Source: Tethya wilhelma
Lineage: Eukaryota > Porifera > Demospongiae > Tethyida > Tethyidae
Direction of reading: 5' to 3'
Length of the DNA: 64,000 nucleotides
NCBI GenBank assembly: GCA_964030475.1
Contig: CAXIPT010000006.1
Span: 3,269,728 to 3,333,727, forward strand
Part shown: in pieces, positions 45,941 through 58,657 of the stretch
How positions within the stretch are numbered: position 1 is the first letter of the stretch
Layout: each line of letters begins with the position of its first letter
Made by a program: the position numbers and the translations under genes
Notes under the pieces: generated by a model
Seen by the model: the letters and a program-made list of their open reading frames with translations, nothing else
The model's database searches: none
Told to the model about the DNA's origin: nothing

Positions 45941-47130
45941 CTGCATACTGCATTTTTATCGTTTGAAATTTTTCGCCAACAAGTTCCCNCAGAGAAATTA
46001 CATCATCACCTGTTGATGTGACGTTAAGTGAGACAACTTTAGACGCTTTTTCGTCGGCAAGAGCGCAAACTTTTTTAACACGTTTCAGTAACTTTGTGAC
46101 AATTGTTTTGTTAGTAGGTTTTAGTTTATTTTTTGCAAGATAATGGTTAGTGTTTTGTATGAGTTTTGTGTTGTGTTAGTTCTTTGTGTGTGTGTGTGTG
46201 TGTGTGTTGTATTGTGCTACGTGTATCTGTGTACGATTCTACGTAACCACAGATGCTATAGAGCTATCAATGAGGTACAAACCCGTACACCATGTATGCA
46301 TATATGTAGGGACATTTAATGTTTCTACCTAGTAGCACCACCGTGTCATCTTTTTAAATCATCCTTATATATTTAATATTATAATAAGAACAGTATAAAA
46401 ATATAATTATGTTAAATTTTTGAATATACATTAAAATACAATTATGTAAATGGAAAAATGAAATGAAAAAAAAAAAAAACTGTTCTATTTATTCATTTTT
46501 GATTGAATCTTTTTTTTGCTTCGTAATTTTTCATTTGCTCATGCAACTGATTTGAATGAAATTTGACCGACATCAATATTAATTTTAATTTTCGTTATAC
46601 ACTATGTATAAAACATGCAATCATGATCACAGCATGCTACTACTGTCTACTCCAATGCGTATGAGTTCTATAAAGAATTAAGCTCTGTGCTTGCTAAGCT
46701 AGAGCATTCAACTAGATCAAATTTGAAAGACTTGCATGCTGTTTGAATCCCATGTAGCTATATATATATCTATATGTATATCTCTAGTTTTTTCTAATAA
46801 TTTTTCATGTCATCAAAAGCTGATACATCGATACATAAAAATTAAAAACATTATGCTTGCATGCTATAACAGTAATAACCATTATACACCAGTACATTCA
46901 TAATGCTGATAATGATATAGTCACACCACAACACAAACATATGTCACACCTGTAGCTTGAACTGTACAGGCCATGGGTGAAAAATGGACCACAAATATTG
47001 TAAATACAAATTGTTGAGGTATCATTAGGTTAAGGTTATGTTAGGTTATCACAGCACTAGTGTTCTTCAGCAGCTTGGGAGCAGCAATGCCTCTTGTGTT
47101 GACGGAGAGGATGGTTTTACGTCTGGGCAT

Positions 47131-47171
<41 letters not shown>

Positions 47172-49492
47172 AGAGAGAGAGAGAGAGAAAAAGATTTCTA
47201 TATACAATCGAAATTCCAATTATAGTGGACTCTCTGAGAGAGATAAACAAGGTCACCATAACAAAGCTCTTGACAAAAGACAACCCTCTCACCTCACACA
47301 ACCTATAACCTCTCCACACTGGACCAACAACCCAGACCAACATTGACCTACTTTGTTCCCAAAGTGACCTTAGTTTTGAAGGTCCACTAGTAAACTTAGG
47401 AAGCAGTCACACACTACACATTAATACAATATGTCGTGCACCTAACAATATTGGATAAGTATTCCCATACGATCTCATATGTGCACTACATGACAGAGAA
47501 AGAGAAAGAGAGAGAGAGAGGAACTTTAAACTCTAGTATTAAATTGGAACATTAAAGTACAACTTAAAAAGTTCCTGGCATGGGTACATGACGTTTGAAC
47601 ATACGTCCACATAAGCAAGAGGACAAGTAGATAATGATAATGCAACGAACACACACATATACACATACATACATACACACACCAAATTGGTCTGGTCCAA
47701 CGATCCAACATAGCCTACTGCAATAATTATGGCCGGTACAGACACACACACACGTACACAGGCAGTTATTGTACAACACATGATACACTTGGTCAAATTA
47801 AGGTTCAAACCACAACCCCTTTGTGCTGGAGCCAAGCCCAGACAGACTCGTTCATCAAGAACATCCTGTAAAACCCGTATTTACTAACTTTACAGTCAAC
47901 ACCTCCCTAGCTAACCATACATCCATCCCAGCAAAGGTTCTGATCAAATCGCTCCACCAAAACAATTAATAAGCACTCCACAATCAACCGTGATATTGTA
48001 CCACCGACTAACTTGATAATCTCTTTTCGACAACAAATGGTAAACGACACACACACACACAGTTGGCTGTATTCTATGGGCACATCTGCTGTTGGTATAT
48101 ATTCTTATTCACTCGCCCACAAAAAAAGGCTCTGCTTTTTCTTATGAAATACCAAGTGGTATTTTGATAATGATATTAGTGTGAAGAGAAGCTAGCCAAA
48201 CTGGCTTCAATTGTGCACAGTGTGTGTGTGCGTGTGTGTGGTGTGTGTGTGAGTGTGTGTGTGTGTGCGCACATGTGTGTATATATTGCTGATATACATG
48301 TACATACAAAAAAGGAATGGTAATGAGATAACTGAGATTGAACAAGTGTGTTTGTTTGCCACTAATAAATACATCTCCCTAGCAACTAATCTCTCCGACT
48401 ACATAACCCTGTTGCATAATTATAAGTGGTTGTGAGTGGAGGCAAATGTGTACCTACAACATAACGATATAGTAGCAATGTAAATTCCGCTTAAAATTGT
48501 ATTTCAAATCATAGGAAATTTCACGCATTTTTTTTCAAAAAAAAAAATCTTTGTAGTAAGAGTAACCACGTGGGGTGAATGGACAATGTCTACTGCTGTA
48601 GTCCAGACATGCAGATAGAGCACTATGGCAGGTCGTTAATCAATTCTTGTTGTTGCTAAGCGATGAGCCTTGTAATGACTGGCAGCTGCTTACTTGAAGG
48701 AGGTAGCATTTCTACAAGCATGCATCGTGTATGTAGCCACATACCTAGAACGAGGTCGTGAAAATTCATTAGCATGCATCATTACTCTTATCAAAGTCAC
48801 CACAACGGGGAATTGCTAAGCGACAAGAGTTTGATAACAAGCTCAGGCATGTGTGGGACTGGGTGCCGTATGGATGCCAGACTCTATGTAAGGCTTACAT
48901 TAGCCTTGTTGCAAGACCCTACCCTTTGCCAAAAACTGATCAATACATATCCATTACATCAGAGAAGTGATAAACTCGAACCAGAGAGCTCAGCAAGTAA
49001 GGTGGCAATGATAATATAACTAAATGATATGATTATAAAATTTATACCTATTTACGTAATACGATTGCCACATACTTTATTACCTTAATTTTATCTGTGA
49101 CTATCATATTAATATTATATACGATTGTGTATAATAATATTATTACGATGATATCATACAAAGCAATGGTCAATATTGGATGTTTTCAAAACACTTCAAT
49201 TCAGTAAGAAATAGTTTTCGACCTCAACAGAAATCATCGTTAAGACCTCATTTCCCAGGTTCTCTCCTCTGGGGGGCGAGTCATTCACCTTCACATTCAA
49301 TAACATTTGCTATAATACACAAACGCTAATTGCCACAATGGAAAAGTACAAAAAGCTTTTCATTTTCGAAGCAGTAATCAGATTACACATTATCAAAATA
49401 AAGTGCAATAACGTTTTTCTTCGAACCACACACACACAGGACTATGCTTGAATAAACAATATTATAAAAATGAACATTGCTCCTAAAATAAT

Positions 49493-49540
49493 CACTGGAG
49501 AACCAGCTGGGATTCGAACCCAGGTATTTCATGCAACAGT
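49493..49540 (-). repeat. tRNA-related fragment (B-box region)
   Basis: The minus strand reads TGCATGAAATACCTGGGTTC then GAATCCCAGCTGG, a Pol III B-box-like sequence. It parallels 62381-62425 on the plus strand. No A box or cloverleaf is evident, so it is not called a tRNA gene. Confidence 0.5.
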
Positions 49541-50410
49541 TCTAGTCAATACCAGTATAATTTAATACATATTAAACAACAAGCCTTCTATAGACCAGAC
49601 TGATGTTGACAGAATGGTACAAAATAAATTGATGATCAAGACAGTAATATGTACATGTTCTAAGTGATGTCTGTCCCCCGTTGGAAAAAGTCATCACTTA
49701 ACCTTACAAGTAGAGACTAACGACGAAATATTATTATAGCAATGTAATATTGTAGGGATGGTAATAATGCATTATTAATAGCCGTGAAGCCAGTGTACTG
49801 TATATGTAGTTGCATAATAATCACAGTCCAGACCTCCCCACATGAATAAACATTAGGGGTGCTAATAGAACTCTTGGTGCACAGGGTGACACACACACAC
49901 ACACACACACACAGTACAGACGTCTGTGGTAGTACTACTACATAGAGCCACTAGAAGATACACACACGTTTGGACCAGACTTTTTTTGATACAGCCTTAG
50001 GTCCAAGTACAGCAGTACTGTAGTAAGAGGTCTTGAGTCTGGAAAGTAACTAACTCCGTTTGCATGATAATTTACAAACTCCTGAATACTGGAGGACGAC
50101 ATAAACTAAATTACAACGTGTGCAGACCAGGCTTTGATCTATTGTCTCAGTAATATTATATTTTTATCCCAGTTCATTAAATGCAACATGTCTTTAGCTT
50201 ACATCACCCTCAATTTAATCGCGGTTTGTTTGCTGCTCAATTGACATAACGACCCACAAATTAGGGAATAGTTTTTGATGTTCTGCTACTTATGCAATAA
50301 AAAAGCAAATTTTTTGATGTGAAAATTATTGTCTCCACTGCAAATTTGTTAAACAGTAAAATTTCCCAAATAACAGTACTACTGTACATTTGATAGGTTG
50401 AAACTTACTC

Positions 50411-50566
50411 TACCGTATAGCCGGAAATATTGACAGTCAATAAATTTGACGATTTGCTCCGCAGAACGTAAACTAAAAATATTGACAAATTTAAATTTGA
50501 TGATTTGGACTTTGACCATCAAACTGTCAAATTAAAATCCCCATCAATAGTTCCGGCTGTACGATA
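50411..50566. mobile_element. MITE-like 156-bp element with terminal inverted repeats
   Basis: Left end TACCGTATAGCCGGAAATAT; right end, in inverse complement, TATCGTACAGCCGGAACTAT. The AT-rich interior has AATTTGACGATTTG and AATTTGATGATTTGG. No coding capacity. Confidence 0.7.
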
Positions 50567-52549
50567 TTTACCACGTAGTGAGAAAGTTTTGTGGTCTCTA
50601 ACTTTCATATAGACGTCTTTTGTCAAAGATTTTTGCATTTTAAATTTCGCCGATGAGCTGTGCAACACCCGTACACATATGTACACTACAGAGAATTTCA
50701 TGGATAAAAACTTTCACAGAGGGATCATGATCGCAAAAAGCACAAAAATTATAAACTCTACAAAACTTTCCCACAATACATTAGGTAATTCATCATAATT
50801 TTAAAATCCTATTTCTACAGAAATGAATCATGGGTGTCTATCATTATGTGTGTGGAACCACAGTTAGTGTATGATGTCGTCCATAACTCCAACCTACATG
50901 TTTGACCATATTATCAAAGAAGTGAAGCGTGATGGTGACTTAAACACAAACACACTAACTTTGACGGACGCTCTATTTGGTGTGCTAAAAGACACATCAA
51001 GCAAGCCACACAAACGACCGAACCTCACACAAGGCAGTACACATACGTGGCTCTAGCTATGTATGCGGTAACCACCCAGGGGCTTCTTTGTGTACACAAC
51101 ATAAGTATTGTTTACAGGAAACGATTTCATGCACGTATGATCAATTTCATCAGTTACAAAAGAAACCTATAAATAAACAACACATCACTGCAAAGGCAGT
51201 GAGTACATGTGTGTGTGTGTGTGTGTGTGTATCTGAATCAACTTGTGCGTATATACACAGCCTGCGTGTGTAGGGCAAATTGAAATAGTTCAAATGCTTC
51301 ATCAATTACAGAAACCTAGCAATCTGTAATTACGTGTTGACACAAGCGACATACCAGTGTGGGAAGGTCGAATGCAGCTGGCGTTTGGACCATTGGTCAG
51401 AGCTTCAGGGTACAAATTCCAGCTTCAAGTGGAGAATACAAAAGTTAGATTCTTTACGGTAATCGTTCGTAATTTATGAAGTGAAAAATTCACAACAATT
51501 GTCCACTTGAATGGTTTTAGTGTGTAGCCCACGTTTCAAGCAATTAGGGAATTACGAGCGAATAATTCAAACAATTGAACACTCCAATTACACTGTAAGG
51601 GATGCCTCCAACAGAGCCCTCACAGTTGAGGGGCTTGCTTGAGAACAAGATTGCAAAATAGTTGCGTATCGCTTCCACGAAAAATTCACCTAAGATGACC
51701 ACAAATTGCGATTGTGAGGATTTGCACCAGGCACTAAAAGACACCATGATAATCTCTCTTAAGTGGCGCTCTAAGAATATATTACGCATGTGCTTTAAAC
51801 ACCGTTTGAGTGGTAAATGATTAAAGGTCTTGAGATTTTTGCCTAAGACCGCTGGAATGCTGGTCAGGTCAGGGTGTGTGTGAGAGAGGAAACTTTTGAG
51901 GTATCATTGAAATTCTTCAGAGGCTTGAAATGGTGAGAGCTAAATACGCACACGAACAAAAAAAGGATGTGGGTGATTAATCAATAGCGTGGGAGAGGAA
52001 GGAGGGGTCGGGGGTCAAATATTGGATGGAAGTGGCTAGAAGTTTTTGTATATGGCACAAAACTTGTCTTTTTTCTACTAACTTTGTGCGCTAAAAGTTT
52101 CACGAATCTAAAGTTGTATTCATACCCATACAGATCGATACAGTAATATAGCTTCAGGGTTTTATGTCACAAAATGTTTGTTGCTTTTTTTGTTGTTGTT
52201 GAATTTGTGTTGAAAATTTGTGCTGGACAAGCTTTAAATGATACACCATATGCATGCAGTTTTATATCTACACACTTCCATACCTCTCTTTGTGATAACT
52301 ATTTAAAAATTATTGCGGTCAAGTCTCAAAGATTGTGAAAAATTTGCGTTGCAGAATTTTTGAAGTTGTACGCTAATTAAAAGTGTGGGAGTATAGGGGA
52401 GGGGTCAAATAATTATATTATTGGATGCACACAAGTATGCTATTGTCAATTACAGCATACAGATCATTAGCACCAGCCATATAGGCTGTGATTGAATTAG
52501 CTGAACACACATGGGAGGTACATCAGTGTGAATTCTGGGCGTATTCACA

Positions 52550-52555
<6 letters not shown>

Positions 52556-52595
<40 letters not shown>
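52556..52595 (+). repeat. (GT)n microsatellite
   Basis: About 40 bp of GT in the intergenic region. Confidence 0.9.
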
Positions 52596-52597
<2 letters not shown>

Positions 52598-52734
52598 AAG
52601 ATGTAGCTGAGTTCAGCCCTTGATCCCAGGCCCCTCCTGCATGTGTATATGTTCTAATACAGATTGCTCAGTTATGGTGAACCCCACTCACACTAAATCA
52701 AAGGCACTCACTAAGTTTTATGTAAACATGTAGG

Positions 52735-52840
52735 TGGAAAATTCATTGGAAAGAATCTTGAGATCTAGCAGGATTTCAAACCCAGATCTTTCAAACTCCA
52801 GTCGAATGCTCTTATCACTGAGCTATTAGAACTCACAGGC
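52735..52840 (-). mobile_element. tRNA-derived SINE-like element
   Basis: The minus strand shows an A-box-like TAGCTCAGTGATAAGAGC, then 30 bp later a B-box-like GGGTTTGAAATCC, the spacing expected of a tRNA-type Pol III promoter. A non-tRNA tail follows (GCTAGATCTCAAGATTCTTT). The tail recurs at 62418-62450, which points to a SINE family and not a tRNA gene. Confidence 0.7.
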
Positions 52841-53032
52841 ATTGGAGCAGAGAATAGCAGTACATACATGTATTCAAACTACATGTGAATCATCGTTGTC
52901 ATGGAGGAGCAGGTACATCTATAGCTGTCACACACACGCACACTGAACCCCTAGCTACTCTTTGTAACCCACACCTATCCAGTAACCAGCAATTAGCCAA
53001 TAAAACTTTGGTTGGTAGGCAATGGCACACAT

Positions 53033-53072
<40 letters not shown>
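53033..53072 (+). repeat. (AC)n microsatellite beside the AT-hook gene 3' end
   Basis: About 40 bp of AC just downstream of the stop codon of the minus-strand gene. Confidence 0.9.
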
Positions 53073-53073
<1 letters not shown>

Positions 53074-53082
53074 AAACAAACA

Positions 53083-56000
53083 TCAACAGCTCACATGACA
53101 ATGTACCTTGTCTTCCACAACCGAGAGATGAAACATGGAAGCATTTCTTCCTCGCTTCGACAAAAACGTCCTCCTTCTCTTGGTCTCTGGATTAGCAAAG
53201 CTCCCACTTTTATCGCCCAACTCCTTCCTCTTCCCAAGACCACCATAACTACCCTGGAGAGATGACTCTTGAGAAGTCACAGTGCCTGAATCTGTGGTCT
53301 TTGTGGAGTCCTCTGGCTCAACTGTTCTCTTGCTAATTCTATCACCGGTCTTATTGGCAGAATTGTTTTTATCCGCTGTAGTATTTGAGCTGCTGGTTGA
53401 AATGGCATCTTTTGGCTGCTCAACTGTCATCGTAGCAGTGCCAGTATCATCCTGGACAGAGCTGTCTTTATTAGTAGGTGAGTCAGATTCACCAGGATTA
53501 TTTACAGGAGTTGCTTTCTTGATTGTTCTCTTTCGATCGGTCTTCCTTATATTTGTCTTTACACCACGGTCACTAGTACCCTTAGCTGAACTATCTTTGC
53601 TGGTTGTAGCATTTGAGCTGCTGGTAGTAATAGTATCTGTTGGCTGCTCAGCATCATCCTGGAGAGAGCTGTTTCTAGTCGCATGTGAGTCAAGTTCACT
53701 GGGATTCTTGATAGTAGAAGCGGTTGGTTTCTTTTTAACTGTTCTCTTTCGACCAGGCTTCTTCTTATTTGTCCTTACACCCGAACTGTCTTTACCGTCA
53801 GTAGCATCTGTGTTGATGGTTGAAACGGCATCTATTGGCTGCTCAACTGTTGCCTTAGTGACGTCGGTACCATCCTCGACAGAGCTGTTTCTAGTCGCAT
53901 GCGAGTCAGATTCACCATGATTCTTGACAGTAGAAGCTGTTGGTTGCGTCTTAGCTGTTCCCCCTCTACCAGTTCTCTTCTTATTTGACTTTACACCCAA
54001 ACTGTCTTTACCATCAGTAGCATCTGTTGGCTGCTCAACTGTTGCCTTAGTGATGTCAAAATCATCATGGACAGAGCTACCTTTGTTGGCATTTGGATCA
54101 CCAGCCTCTCCATCGACAGTAGAAGTTGCTGCTGGCTGCTTCTTGGCTGTTCTCTTTCGACCAGGTCTCTTCCGATTTGTCGCTACACCCTGCTCACGGG
54201 TACCCTCGGCAGATCTCTCTTTATCCCCTGTAGCATTTGAGCTGCTGGTTGTAATGGCATCTGTTGGCTGCTCAACTGTGGTCTTAGCGATCTCATCACC
54301 ATCCTGGAGAGATCTATCTTTAGTCACTCGTGAATCAGAATCACTGGGATTGTTGACAGTAGAAGTTGTTGGCTGCTTCTTGGCAGTTCTCTTTCGACCG
54401 GTCTTCTTCTTGGCTGTCACCCCAGCCTCTGTTTGCCGTTGAGGGGAGGGAGTGGGTAAAGATGGTGGGCTTTGTGTTTGTCGTGTGAGCTCTGTAACGA
54501 TAAAATCTAAAGATTTCCTTCTATTCTTTTGCTGGGAAGGGCTAACGGGTGTCTGTTCTTTCACACCCTCTTCAACCTCTCCATCATTGGTTTGGTGAGG
54601 TGAGACTGTGTCAGATTCTTGGGAGGTGGTGGGTGGGGTATTTTGGAGGGGGATTTCGGGACTGATAGATCGGAGTGGCTCGTGTGGGGGGTTGACTCCG
54701 AGCGTCTCAAGGGACGTGTAGTTTGAACCATGACCAATCTTTGACTTGGCCACGTTACGGGGGAGATGATTAGTGTTATTATTAGAGGGGTCTTTGTTGG
54801 AATTGGTTGGCTGTTGTGTTTCTGCATCTTTATCGATCACAGTCTCTTGAGGTGTGACTGTTTTCTTTCGAATCTGACCTTTTTTCTTGGATATAGGCTT
54901 TGTACGTCGAACAATCTTAGCACTCGTCACTACTTCATCTTTCTCGGGGAGATCGTTCTTTGCTGGTGCTGTGCTTGTTCGTTTTCTCTTAGCCATGCGA
55001 AGTTTCTTGGACTTCAAACTGTCCACTTCTTCAGAAGCAAGCTTATCGATTTCCCCGACACTACTTGTAGGTGATGCCCTTTCTAGCGACAGTCTAGCTT
55101 GCCCTGTGAGTGGTCCACCTCTCTCTCTCTCCTCAACTCCTTTGGCAAATGAATGTGACTGAGTGTCGGGGACATTTTGAGAACTGATCACTTCTTTCGG
55201 TGCAGAGCCTGCGAGTGGGTCACTTCTTTGAACAACACTGTTATCCTTTGTGGTCACACTACCCTCGTTTGGAGTCTCTCTACCTGTCAGTTCACTTGAA
55301 GTACCACCTTTAGCTTTCTTCCTCGTCCGTCTCTGACGTGATGTTAGGACAAGCTTTTTCTTAGTTCTACTTTTAGGCTTCTTCTTTGTCCCAATAGCTT
55401 CAGACGAAGAGGAGGTCTCACCCTCACCAACTTTAAGTCCATCTTGTTTGTCTGCCTCTGAAGGAGCAACTCTTGTCACATCTTCTGAAGCTCTCCTGGC
55501 TCTTTTGGCACCACTAGTAGCATCCTTTGATGGCAATTTGTCATCACTCAGTTTTGACAATGTGTCTGAATCATCCACCTCGTGGTGCACTCTTCTTTTG
55601 CCCAATTTCACTTTCGATGATGTTGACTCTTTCGAGACAAGTGTGGCTGTCACTGCTCCATCTTTAGAGGCAACTGTTTCTTCTCCATCTTTAGAGGTCA
55701 CTGCAGTAGCTGTTTCTTCATTCCTCTTAATGTCTCCATCCTCACCATCATTCTCAGTAGAGAGAACTACTACTGCTTTCTTGCGTGGTCTTCCTCTTCT
55801 TCTCTTTGGTTGAGTCGATGACAGAGTGTCACCAGGTGGCATATCAGAGGAAACTACTCTTTCTCTATCTTTAGACACAACTAAAGTAACTGTTTCTTTT
55901 CCTTCTTTAGAGGTGACTGCTTCTTCTTCATCTTTAGAGGCAACTGTGGTAGCTGTTTCTTTGCTGCTCTTTTTATTTTCACCCTCACCATCATTCTCAG

Positions 56001-58283
56001 TAGAGAGAACTTTCTTGCGAGGTCTTCCTCTTCTTCTTTTCTTTGGTTGAGTCAACAACAGAGTGTCACCAGGTGGCATGTCAGAGGCAACTACTGTTTC
56101 TTCATCTTTAGAGGCAACTGTTTTTTCTGTATCTTTAGAGGCAACTGTTTTTTCTGTATCTTTAGAGGCAACTGTTTTTTCTGTATCTTTAGAGGCAACT
56201 GTTTTTTCTCCATCTTTAGAGGCAACTGTTTTTCCATCTTTAGATGCAACTGTTTTTTCTCCATCTTTAGATGCAACTAAAGTAGCTGCTTCTTCTCCTT
56301 CTTTAGAGGTAACTGCTTCTTCTTCATCTTTAGAGGTCACTGCAGTAGCTGTTTTTTCGCTGCTCTTAGTGTCTCCACCTTCACCATCACTCTCATTGGA
56401 GAGAATTGCTACTGCTTTCTTGTGTGGTCTTTCCTTTGGTTGAGTCAACAACAGAGATTTATCAGGTGGGGTGTCAGAGGCAACTCCAGTTTCTCCATCT
56501 TTAGAAGTAACTGTTTTTTCTTCACCTTTAGAGGCAACTAAAGTGGCTGTTTTTTCTTCATCTTTAGAGGTGACTGCTATTTCCTCTCCATCTTTAGAGC
56601 TAACAATTTCTTCTCTATGTTTAGAGATGACTGCAGTAGCTGTTTCTTCACTTCTCTTAGTGTCTCCACCCTCACCATCATTCTCATTGGAGAGAACTTT
56701 CTTGCGAGGTCTTCCTCTTCTTCTTTTCTTTGGTTGAGTCAACAACAGAGTGTCACCAGGTGGCGTGTCAGAGGCAACTACTGTTTCTTCATCTTTAGAG
56801 GCAACTGTTTTTTCTCCATCTTTAGAGGCAACTAAAGTAGCTGCTTCTTCTCCTTCTTTAGAGGTAACTGCTTCTCCTGTTTCTTTGCTACTCTTAGTGT
56901 CTCCACCCTCACCATCACTCTCATTGGAGAGAACTACTACTGCTTTCTTGTGTGGTCTTCCTCTTCTTCTCTTTGGTTGAGTTGACAACAGAGTGTCACC
57001 AGGTGGCGTGTCAAGACGAGCTACAGCTGCTGAGCTGGTTGTGTCTGTCCTATGAGAGTGCAAAGATGTGGACGATCGGTCAGAGTCCAGCTGATTTTGT
57101 GACAAAGAATCTTTTTTCTCTCCTTCTTGTAATATCACAACAGAACCTTCCTCGCTACCAACGTTGGAAACATTCCTCCGCTCTTTCGTCAAAGTTTTAT
57201 CAACAGCTGCCTTGCTTCCACGGCTCTGTGTCTGCCTGCCTTGAACCTCTTCCTCACACGATTCTGTTCCAGTCTCCTCAGCAGTTGTCTTCTTCTTCCT
57301 ACCTCTAGCTGTACGAGGTTTCTTCCTTCTGTCGTCGCCATCTTGTGTCACATAGATACAATCGCTCTCCATTCCTGAAGAGAAATTTGACTGTGAACTC
57401 GAATCTCCAACAGTGATAATGGTAGCAATAGGTAAAGAGGAGATCTCATCAGTTGTGTCATTTGTGGACGGTGGTTCTTTGGAATGAGGAGGGTGGTTTC
57501 TGTTCTCTTCTTTGTCGACAGTGGTGGTGGAGTGCACCTCTATGACCTCACTGGTGAGAGTGGCTACCTGTGTGTGTGTATTGGTTGTTAGGCACACGAA
57601 TACGTATGAATAGTAGTAAATACTACTATCCCAGCTAGATCTCAACACTACATAGATGTGACGACCCTTTACCAAACCACCAACACTCTACACTTATGCA
57701 GGTGAAATTTACAAATAAGTTGAGAGTGGTTTGATTTATCAGCATTTCCTTACAGCAAAATGTGCAGAATAATACAGAGAGAGTAGCTGCCAGTCATTTC
57801 AGTATGGCAAAAAATTCATTTGTCTGGGTGTACATTTATACCTGAGTTACACGTACAGTACACTAACCTTAAGAGCATCTTTGAGACGCTTTATCTCCTC
57901 ACGATGTTCTTCTTTCTCAACCTGTGCACACAATAAATCACTATACTGACTTTGTAAAATATTATAGCTGTTGCTAAGGACTGGAGATAAGGTACTCCCC
58001 AAAGACAAAGTAACGGAAACTTGAGGTATAGATAGACTATCAAACTAACCTGGAGTTGTTGTATCTTCTCTGAAGCGTCAAGGTGTATCTTTTGCTTCTT
58101 CTCGAGTTCAACTTGGAGTATCTCATTGAGAATATGGTTCCTCAGCTTCTGAAGTTCAATACCATTCTCTCTGACAACGTTACAGGTCCTGTAGAACTTG
58201 CTCTCCAAACTAAGAAGCTTTAGCTTGTCCTCAGAGGCGGGTATCTTTCTAGGGGTGTACGGAGAATCACCGTTGACCGCCAT
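53083..58283 (-). CDS. AT-hook repeat protein with N-terminal coiled coil, unrecognised
   Basis: Exons 58050-58283, 57868-57921 and 53083-57567 are all in phase 0 and give 1590 residues. Start MAVNGDSPYTPRKIPASEDK at 58283. The first two exons encode a coiled coil (KFYRTCNVVRENGIELQKL, then EKEEHREEIKRLKDALK). The large exon is low-complexity and charged. Its first half (about 55800-57010) repeats an AT-hook unit (TPPGDTLLLTQPKKRRRGRP) alternating with short VASKDGEKT-type repeats; its last third (about 53400-54430) repeats a second unit (GRKRTAKKQPTTSTV, then TVEQPTDAITTSSSNAT). AT-hooks (RGRP) bind the minor groove of AT-rich DNA, so a chromatin role is inferred. A donor-like GGTACATT at 53107 leaves open splicing to a further exon. 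Family not recognised. Confidence 0.75.
53400..54430 (-). repeat. Coding tandem repeat array B in the AT-hook gene
   Basis: About six degenerate units, each with a Lys/Arg block (GRKRTAKK or GRKRTVKK), a Thr/Ser-rich stretch, SSVQDD-like acidic residues and TVEQPTDAI. Unit length varies, roughly 60-80 codons. The DNA copies are diverged, so the array is not recent. Confidence 0.75.
55800..57010 (-). repeat. Coding tandem repeat array A (AT-hook units) in the AT-hook gene
   Basis: About five copies of a unit with PPGDTLL, QPKKRRRGRPRKK or a variant, and NDGEG, at positions near 55770, 56030, 56420, 56720 and 56960. One copy has lost the RGRP hook (QPKERPHKK). Confidence 0.8.
56100..56285 (-). 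repeat. Short coding minisatellite (VASKD repeats)
   Basis: Seven or so nearly identical 27-30-bp units encode VASKDTEKT or VASKDGEKT. The central three 30-bp copies differ little at DNA level, so this is probably length-polymorphic. Confidence 0.85.
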
Positions 58284-58657
58284 TTGTAATTTGTGGACTT
58301 TGAACGTTGGCGCCAAAAGGAAAATTGTAAACATGGAAATTAAACTTTGAACTTTTATGGTAGTCTAGTTAGTGGTTAGTTAATTTAATTAAGGATAAAT
58401 TTACTCGGGTCCTCAAAGGAACTCGTTTCCTACCGTCTAAAACAGTGTCGTGCAGGTTTTCCGTATTTATGAAGCCGTCATTGAGTGTCTCTCTAAAAGG
58501 TATATTGATACACACACTCGTATCACATTGTTTGAGTTCTCGTTGCGATGATACACACCACTTTGCGCTTTCGCCGCCAAATGTTTTGTGGTGTGCATCA
58601 ATTAGAATAATATACCGTTGCCTTGTTCCACAGTGATAACATGAGATAGCAGCAACT
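58284..58657. promoter_or_regulatory. Shared upstream region of the AT-hook gene and CHD1
   Basis: 374 bp separate the divergent start codons. A minus-strand open frame here is not supported as a gene. No clear core-promoter motif recognised. Confidence 0.4.

Larger units (their letters stand above)
46143..52555. other. Gene-poor interval, mostly repeats
   Basis: About 6.4 kb with no confident gene. It holds (GT)n tracts at about 46185-46207 and 47135-47170, AC tracts near 49890, a region related to the 845-bp unit at about 47190-47400, a tRNA-related fragment at about 49493-49540, and a MITE-like element at 50411-50566. A possible orphan exon at 47041-47130 is described in the findings. Much of the remainder is AT-rich with ATGCAT and GTACAT motifs. 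Confidence 0.5.

Noticed and set aside
49493..49540. A tRNA gene.
   Set aside because: Only a B-box-like half is visible; no A box, anticodon stem or acceptor pairing could be drawn.
51350..51440. A further tRNA-derived element (GGGTACAAATTCCAGC).
   Set aside because: The B-box match is weak and the family tail is absent.
53282..54442. Long plus-strand open frames opposite the AT-hook gene, rich in Leu, Val and Ser.
   Set aside because: They mirror the low-complexity repeat codons of the minus-strand exon; no start context, splice structure or family resemblance supports them.
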